A stretch of 6,700 bases of DNA from UBA8752 sp002172485 (lineage in GTDB: Bacteria; Bacteroidota; Bacteroidia; Flavobacteriales_D; Sanyastnellaceae), in assembly GCA_042089915.1 (NCBI GenBank), contig JBELJZ010000035.1, positions 1 through 6,700 of the forward strand, in the 5' to 3' direction. Both the position numbers and the translations under genes were made by a program. Of the stretch, positions 1-6,600 are shown piece by piece. The notes below the pieces were generated by a model. It had not been told where the DNA came from and did no database searches. It worked only from the letters and a program-made list of their open reading frames with translations. Each line of letters begins with the position of its first letter. Position 1 is the first letter of the stretch.

Positions 1-368
1 CCCCCAGCAAAAGACTGCAGGGCTGCATTCCATGCTGCACCACCAATGTTGGCGGCTCCCGCGATTGTCCCGTCTCCAATGGAAAACCAGCTGTCCGTTT
101 CGGAACCTGGCAACAGCAGACCATTTTGAGACAACACATCAGACAGGCCGCTCACTTGGTGAAAAGACGCCGTCGAAGTCGTGACCATGGGGTGCTGCTC
201 CGAAGCAAACACACTCAGCACTTCCGCACCCGATTCGGACTGAAAGAATACCCTGTGTGTGGTTCCATTCGGGCCACTGGACACCACTTCGGAAACCAAC
301 ATCGGTTGGGCCATCAATTCGATGGCACCCAGCGACAGAAAAAGGAGCAAGCAGCGCGATAGGAACAT
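1..368 (-). CDS. Secreted protein, N-terminal part (cut by window edge)
   Basis: This is the first 122 codons of a gene reading leftwards out of the window, with no stop in frame. The ATG at 368-366 is the first start after an in-frame TGA at 392-390, so the start is well fixed; a purine-rich GGGGGAAG lies 10 bases upstream of it. Residues 1-20 form a Sec signal peptide: Arg5, a hydrophobic core (LLLFLSLGAIEL), then cleavage most likely at LMA/QP. Cys6 lies before the core, so this is not a lipobox. The mature part (THRVFFQ, then VLSVFASEQHP, TTSTASFHQ and TDSWFSIG) resembles from memory an uncharacterised module common near the N-terminus of secreted Bacteroidota proteins, with the pattern T-x-R-V-(Y/F), S-x-V-F-(G/A), T-T-(S/T)-x-F-(Y/H)-Q and D-S-W-x-(T/S)-(I/L)-G. 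Many such proteins end in a T9SS sorting tail, but the C-terminus here is outside the window. The function is unknown. It lies downstream of the adhesin gene on the same strand, separated by a terminator. Confidence 0.85.
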   Translation of the reverse strand, partial: MFLSRCLLLFLSLGAIELMAQPMLVSEVVSSGPNGTTHRVFFQSESGAEVLSVFASEQHPMVTTSTASFHQVSGLSDVLSQNGLLLPGSETDSWFSIGDGTIAGAANIGGAAWNAALQSFAG

Positions 369-582
369 GGCCCTGTAACTTCCCCCGCTTCAAACCGGCC
401 ACAGATTGTCTTATCTAGAATTCGTCCAGATGGAATAACGATTCCCTTGGACACCCATTTATCCTGTCTAACTGAGCCAAAGCGACATATATAAAACGCG
501 TCCAAGTATGTGATGGTCGAAATCACGTGTTCGCAAGTGTGATAATCCCCGGTGACATCAGATGGAAGCGCGCCGCTCCAAC
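369..582. other. Intergenic region with no gene seen
   Basis: This is 214 bases between the adhesin terminator and the start codon of the secreted-protein gene. It is visibly more AT-rich than the flanking adhesin gene. It must hold the promoter of the left-hand gene because the upstream transcript should stop at 583-612. The best resemblance to a Bacteroidota -7 element (TAnnTTTG) is TATATATG on the minus strand at 493-486, but no TTTG lies at a proper distance upstream, so no promoter is called. A 70-codon open frame across it (526-314, minus) overlaps the start of the real gene in another frame and looks non-coding. Confidence 0.5.
424..452 (-). promoter_or_regulatory. Imperfect inverted repeat upstream of secreted-protein gene
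   Basis: On the minus strand GTCCA and GGAAT pair with ATTCC and TGGAC around a CGTT loop, with a small internal bulge (AG opposite ATC). This gives two 5-bp helices. It ends 55 bases before the ATG at 368. No T-tract follows it, so it is not a good terminator. It could be a leader hairpin or an operator-like dyad; the role is unknown and chance is possible. Confidence 0.35.
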
Positions 583-612
583 AAAAAGGGCCACCCTTGC
601 GGGCGGCCCTTT
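583..612 (-). terminator. Intrinsic terminator of the adhesin gene
   Basis: The minus-strand transcript forms a 12-bp stem (AAAGGGCCGCCC with GGGUGGCCCUUU) closed by a GCAA (GNRA-class) tetraloop and run into a U5 tract (583-587). It begins 23 bases after the adhesin stop codon. One pair is G-U in the minus-strand RNA but would be an A-C mismatch in a plus-strand RNA (593 against 604), which supports leftward transcription. It should isolate the adhesin transcript from the gene at 368-1. Confidence 0.88.
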
Positions 613-635
613 CCGATGTCAGAGGTGCGGGAAGA

Positions 636-3600
636 TCACTCGGTCACGAGGAGCTTCTTCACGACCAGGTACTGGCTGCTGGAGAGGCGGATCTGGTACA
701 TGCCGCTCTCGAGGTCGTCGGCTTCGATGTCGAGCGTGTGGTTCACGTTCGGGGAAGCGATGCCGTCGAAGAGCTCGGTGACCAGGAGGCCATCCATGGT
801 GTACATGTCGACGCGGAGGCGCATGTTCTGCGTCACCGAGAAGCCGAGCAAGCTCAGGTCGTTGGTCGGGTTCGGCTGCAGGTTGGTGACGCGGATCGGG
901 GTCTTGCCCGTCAGCACGTCGCCAGCGCCACCGAGGATGACCGGCGTGTGGTCGCCGTCCTGAGAGCCGCTCACGTTGGTCAAGGCGCCATCAGCACAAT
1001 CCTCGCCGTTGACGCTCACGCTGTAGCTGAACGTGTTGTCGTTGCCACAGTCGTCCACCGCCACGTAAGTGCGGTCGATGCTCCATGGGAGGCAGCAGTC
1101 GAGGTCACCGAAGAGGTCACCGCTGAAGAACACAGCCTGCTCACCGTCGGTGCCGGTGTTCATCGTGCCGGTGGCCATGAACCAAGCGCTGTAACCGTAG
1201 TTGTCGTTCTGGTTGTTGGCACCGAGGCCGATTTGCATGGCGTAGTAGTTGTTGGCCGGGGCGTGCGCCAGCATCAAGCTGTAGCCGCTGTAGATGCCCG
1301 TACCCGTGGCGCTACCTGACTCCATGATGCGGTAGTCCCAGTTCTCGTGGTCGTCCACGAGGACGCCACAATCGCGCTTGTAACCGGTCGGGAAGGACTG
1401 GTTCATCCACTCCGTCCAGCTGTACGCCTCACCGTAGGTCACGCTGATGTCCATGCCACCGGTGTTCTCGGCGTTGGTCAACGTCTGCGTGAGCGTCCAG
1501 GTTCCGTCCACGTTCTGGGCGACTGTGCCGCTGCCCACAGAGGTGAAGTAGACGTTCTCCCCTTCGAGACCGAACAACACAAAGCTGTGTGGATCCTTGA
1601 AGTTGCAGGACAGACCGTCCGCGTAGGCCTCCGGTGTGGAGGATGCGCAGAAGGACGCGACCGTGGAGGTCGGAGCGAAGTCGCCCACGTACGTCTCGCT
1701 GTAGGTGATCGTGACATCCGTGTCGCAGTTGTCCGCAGCTTCCACATCGCAAGCGTCCGGAATCGTCACTGTGCCGACATTGTCGACGCAACACACGCCC
1801 ACCGTTCCCTCGTTCATGATGTCGCAAGTCTCGGTGAACTGCGGCGCCATGTTGTCGGTCACCACAATGGTCTGCGTGTGCTCTTGGGTCGTGACGTTGT
1901 TGCACAGATCCGTGGCCGTCACCGTCCACACACGGTCGAAGGTATAGCTGCCCTCNNNNNNNNNNNNNNNNNNNNNNNNNNNNNNNNNNNNNNNNNNNNN
2001 NNNNNNNNNNNNNNNNNNNNNNNNNNNNNNNNNNNNNNNNNNNNNNNNNNNNNNNCCGTCCACGTAGTTGTTGGACCAGGTCACTCCGCTGCACGCATCC
2101 GTGGCCGCAGCGCCGGCGTTGTTGCCGAGCCAGGTCTGGAAGGCCGCGCTGTTTCCACTGCCGTCGCATTCCACTTCGCTGTCCATGGCCGGCGACTGGA
2201 TGGTCGGTGCCGTCTCATCGAGGACCGTGATGGTCTGCGAGCAGGTCTTCGTGGTCACGTTGTTGCAGTGGTCCGTTCCGGTGATGGTCCAGGTGCGGAC
2301 AATCGTGTAGCTGCCCGTACAACCCGGGGTCACCACGTCGTCGGAAGAGACATTCATGGTGACTTCGTTGTCACAGTTGTCGTCCACATCGGAGTAAGTG
2401 GCCGAACCAAGGGTGGCTTCGGAATCGTCCGCTTCACAGCTCGCATCCGTGTAGAGCGTGGTGTTCTCCGGGCAGGAGATGTTGAACGTCGGAGCCACGT
2501 CGTCGGTGAGCTTCACAATCTGCACGAAGGTGCTCTCGTTGCCACACTCATCCTCGGCCGTGTAAGTCCGCTCGTACTCTCCGGCGCACGCGCCGCTCTG
2601 CTCCACGTCGACGATGGTCGTCGTCACGTTGCTGCAAGCGTCTGTCGCACTGTAGCTGTATGCCGTGTTGGCATTGTACTCGTCGCAGGCGATGGACACT
2701 TCGTTGCTGGCCGTGATGGACGGCGACGTGATGTCCTGGATCGTGAACGTGGCGGAGCAGCTCTCGCTGTTGCCGCAGTCGTCCGTGGCCGTGAACGTCA
2801 CCGTGACGCTGCCCGTGTACGCGCTGCATCCACCGGTGATGGAACCAGCCGCGTAATCGTGGGTGATGGCCACATCGGTGTCACAGTTGTCCGTGGCGGT
2901 CGCACCGGCGAGGAAGGTGGCGAGTGCTTGCGCATTGCCAGCTCCGTCACACTCTACCGTAGTGTTCTCAGGACAGGTGATGGACGGCTTGACGTTGTCG
3001 GTGACCGTGATGGTCTGAGCGTAGGTGCTCGCAGAACTCGTGTTGCTGCAAGCATCCGTGGCCGTGGCCGTGAAGGTCCGGACAAAGGTGTAGCTGCCTT
3101 CGAGTGTGGCATCATCTCCCGTGCAGGAGTAAGTCGGCTCGGAGTCACTGTGCGTCACCGACACGCTCGGTGCTGCATCACAGGCGTCGCTGGACGTGGC
3201 CGTGGCTTCGCCCGTGACAGCCGTGGAGGCATCGGTGGAGCAGTTCGCATCGAGGTAAACCTGTGCGTCAGCCGGACCACTGATGGTCGGAGCAGCCGGT
3301 GCCGTGGTGTCCTCGATGGTGAACGTTGCAGTGCACGTGCTTTCGTTGCCGCAGTCGTCCTCGGCCGTGAAGGTCACCGTCGCCGCACCTGTCTCAGCGC
3401 AAAGATCGCTGAGGGTGGTGAAGTCGTGGGTGATCGTCACGTCACTGTCGCAGTTGTCCGTGGCAGTGGCGCTGGCCAGGAAGGACGCAAGGTCGGCCTC
3501 GTTTCCAGCACCGTCGCACTCCACCGTCATGTCGGCACAGGAGAGTACCGGCGCGAGGTTGTCCACCACCGTGATGGTCTGCTCGCAAGTGGAAGCGGCA

Positions 3601-6600
3601 CTCGTGTTGTCGCAGTTGTCCGTGGCCGCGGCCGTCCAGGTCCGCACGAAGCTGTAGCTGCCTTGGGCCTGGTCATCCACGGAGCAGATGGACAGATTGT
3701 CGATACCGTATTGCTCCTGCGCACCAGATCCAGAGATCTTGACTTTCAAGCGCAGGGACATCGTGGAACCGGATACGGTCACGTTGTCTTCGAAGCTGTG
3801 CGTCACGAGGGCGCTATTGCCACCGCCAGAGGTGCCGTCCACGTGACCATTGGCCTGGTAAAGGCTGGTCTCCGTGCCATCCACCACGATGAACATCTCG
3901 AACTGGTCGAGGTACGGACCGCTGCTCTCCATATCGCCCTGGCTGCGGGCGTCGAAGGCGATGCGCACAGTGGACAGGCCGGTGATGTCGATGTCGGCAG
4001 AGTTGAAGACTTCGTCACCCGCGCTGTATTCGTTGTTGTAGAGCAGGTGCGTGTCGCCAGCGTCCTCGATCAACTGCGGAATGCCGTTGGTCAGGATCAT
4101 GCAGGCCGGTCCGAGGGACCAGTTGTTGTCTGCCGGCACGTATGGCGCGGCATCGTGGCAGAGGTTGGCGGCATTGGCCGGCGTCTCGTCCTCGAAGTCC
4201 TCGCTGTACAGCTCTTCCATGCAGATCTCGCTCTGGTCACAGCTGTAGACCGGTGCACCATCGCTGTGCGTGATGGTGTAGGTCACCTCGCTGTCACAGT
4301 TGTCCGTGGCCGTGGCCGTGGCTTCTCCGGTGACCGTCGCCGAGGCGTCCGTGGTGCAATTGGCATCCAGGTAAACCGTCGCGTCGTCCGGGCAGGTGAT
4401 GACCGGCGTGCTCGGTGCACTGTTGTCCGTGATGGTGATGTTCTGATCGCAGGTCTCCACCGTCACATTGCTGCAGTGGTCGGTCACCGTGATCTTCCAA
4501 GTCCGAACGAAAGTGAAGCTGCCCTCAGTGGCACCGTCACAGGTATAGGTGCGCTCGCCGTCGGTGTAGTTCAACACCTCGGTGAGGTTGTTGTCACAGT
4601 TGTCCGATGCGGTGTACGTCGCAGAACCTGTGGTGCTTTCCGACAGGTCATTGCTGCACGTCGCGTTGGCATCGGCACTGTAATCTGCCGGACAAGTGAT
4701 GGTCACCGTCGGTGGCGTATCGTCCGTCAAGGCAATGGTCTGACCGAAGGTGGTCTCATTGTTGCAAGCATCCACCGCCTTGTACACGCGGTAGATGGTT
4801 CCGGCACAGCCGTTGCCGCTCACGTCCGCATTGCTCTCGATGGTGATGGTCGCCTCGCTGCAATCGTCAGCAGCCATCACAGCGTATTGCGTCGTCGCGC
4901 TATAGTCGTCACAAGAAATCGTGTAGTCGGCAGAGGAACCGGCAAAGTCCGGACCCAACGTGTCCTCGATGGTGAACGTGGAAGACGTGCTGGTGCTGTT
5001 GCCGCACTCGTCCACTGCCGTGAAGGTCACCGTCACCGCACCCGTAGCACCGCAGCCGTTGCTCAGCGTCACGCTGTTGTCGCATCCGGGCAGCTGGTAG
5101 CGGCCGAGGTTGACACCATTGTCGAAGTTCCGGTTGTAATCACGCAGGGCCTTGCGCAGCTGGTTCGGAGTGAACTCCGAGCTGCACCCGCCGAGCACCT
5201 GATCGCCGAGGGCGATGATCTCACCCAAGGAGTAACCAGCCAGCGGACCGGAGGTCCGGATCAAGCCAGTCACGGGGAAGTCGGAGGCACTGTATGCTGC
5301 ATTGGCAGCATCGAAGGCCACATTGATCTTGGCCGTCAACAGGTGAGACACGAAGGCGTTGTCCCAACACGTGGGGTCCACCGCTGCTTCAGTCGGGTTC
5401 GTGCCACCGAGCGTGAGGACGAGGTCCTGAGCACCACCCGTACAGGGCAGGTAGGTGTCCACAGCATCAGCGGTCGTGAAGTTGAGTTCGTATCCCTCGC
5501 CGCAACCCACGGTCACACCGTTCGGGAAGACCGTGGCGAAGTTGGCGTCGAGGTAATCAGAACCGGCCTCGCTGTTGGCGGCACCGAGGCTTCCCTGGTT
5601 GTAGGTCAAGAAGTCACCGGCATCCAATGCGCACTCGTAGTTGTTGTACCACGTCACAGCGCTGCAGTCGTCGGAGGCCATGGCCCCACCGTTGTTGCCC
5701 AACCAAGCTTGGAGCTCTTCAGCATTGCCCATGCCATCGCACTCTACCGTGGTCGGCGAGGCGGCGATGCCCATGGCCGGAGCCGTCGTGTCCACAATGG
5801 TGAACGTGGCGGAACAGCTGGCGTCGTTGTCGCAATCGTCCGTGGCAGTGAAGGTCACTGTCACCGTTCCGGTTGCACCGCATTCATCGCTCAGGTCACC
5901 GTCCTCATAATCGTGGGTGATGGTGACGTCCGTGTCACAGTTGTCCGTGGCGGATGCGCCTGCCAAGAAGGTGGCCAGGTCGCTGGCATTGCCCATGCCG
6001 TCACATTCCACAATCACGTCTGCCGGGCAGGTGATGACCGGATCCATCTCGTCGTTGACGGTGATGAGTTGGGTCACCGTCACCGTCTCAACGTTCATGC
6101 AGTGGTCCGTGGCGGTCACTGTGAAGGTCCGGGTGAAGCTGTAGCTGCTTCCGCAACTTGGCGTCTGAGCACCATCCTCGTGGTCGATCTGCACATCGAC
6201 GGCGTTGTCACAGTTGTCGTCCACTGTGTACGTCGGCATGCCGGCATCGTCCGTGTCCGTCATGGCCATGCAGCTGGCATCCAACGTCGTGGTGTAGGCC
6301 GCCGGAGCTGTCACCGATAGCGTCGGCTTCTCCGTATCCTGGAGGGTGACAAACTGTGTGAACACCGTGCTGGCATTGTTGCATTCGTCGGTGGCGGTCA
6401 CCATGATGGTGTAATCGCTGATGGGCGTCACGCAACCTCCGCTGCCTTGCGTGCACGTCATGGACAAGGTGTAATCCCCGCAGTCCTCGGAAACGGAGAA
6501 GAGACCGAGCTCTTCGAGGGCATCGGCGTCACACGCCCAGTCACCACAATCGATGGTGGCCGTCATGTTGCCACTGATGACCGGGGCCGTGGTGTCCTCG

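Noticed and set aside
139..402. 87-codon minus-strand open frame overlapping the secreted-protein gene
   Set aside because: It lies in a shifted frame of the same strand; the other frame has a signal peptide, a family-like mature sequence and an upstream stop that fixes the start.
486..493. TATATATG as a possible Bacteroidota -7 promoter element
   Set aside because: It matches five of the six fixed positions of TAnnTTTG, but no TTTG-like -33 element stands at a proper distance, so the match may be chance.
314..526. 70-codon minus-strand open frame in the intergenic region
   Set aside because: It overlaps the signal-peptide end of the gene at 368-1 in another frame, has no recognisable motif and would place a gene where the promoter of that gene is needed.
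552..1319. 255-codon plus-strand open frame
   Set aside because: It is the continuation of the same antisense register over the sorting domain and inserted domain 3, and it runs through the minus-strand terminator.
2884..5951. Regularly recurring short repeats as a possible CRISPR array
   Set aside because: The spacing is irregular, the units lie inside an open coding frame, and each encodes the ATDNC signature of the protein repeats.
1347..6320. 1657-codon plus-strand open frame opposite the adhesin
   Set aside because: It is codon-register antisense to the repeat protein. Its openness follows from the lack of TTA, CTA and TCA codons in the real gene, its sequence is His/Arg/Val-rich with no domain, and the minus frame has repeats, inserted domains and a sorting tail.
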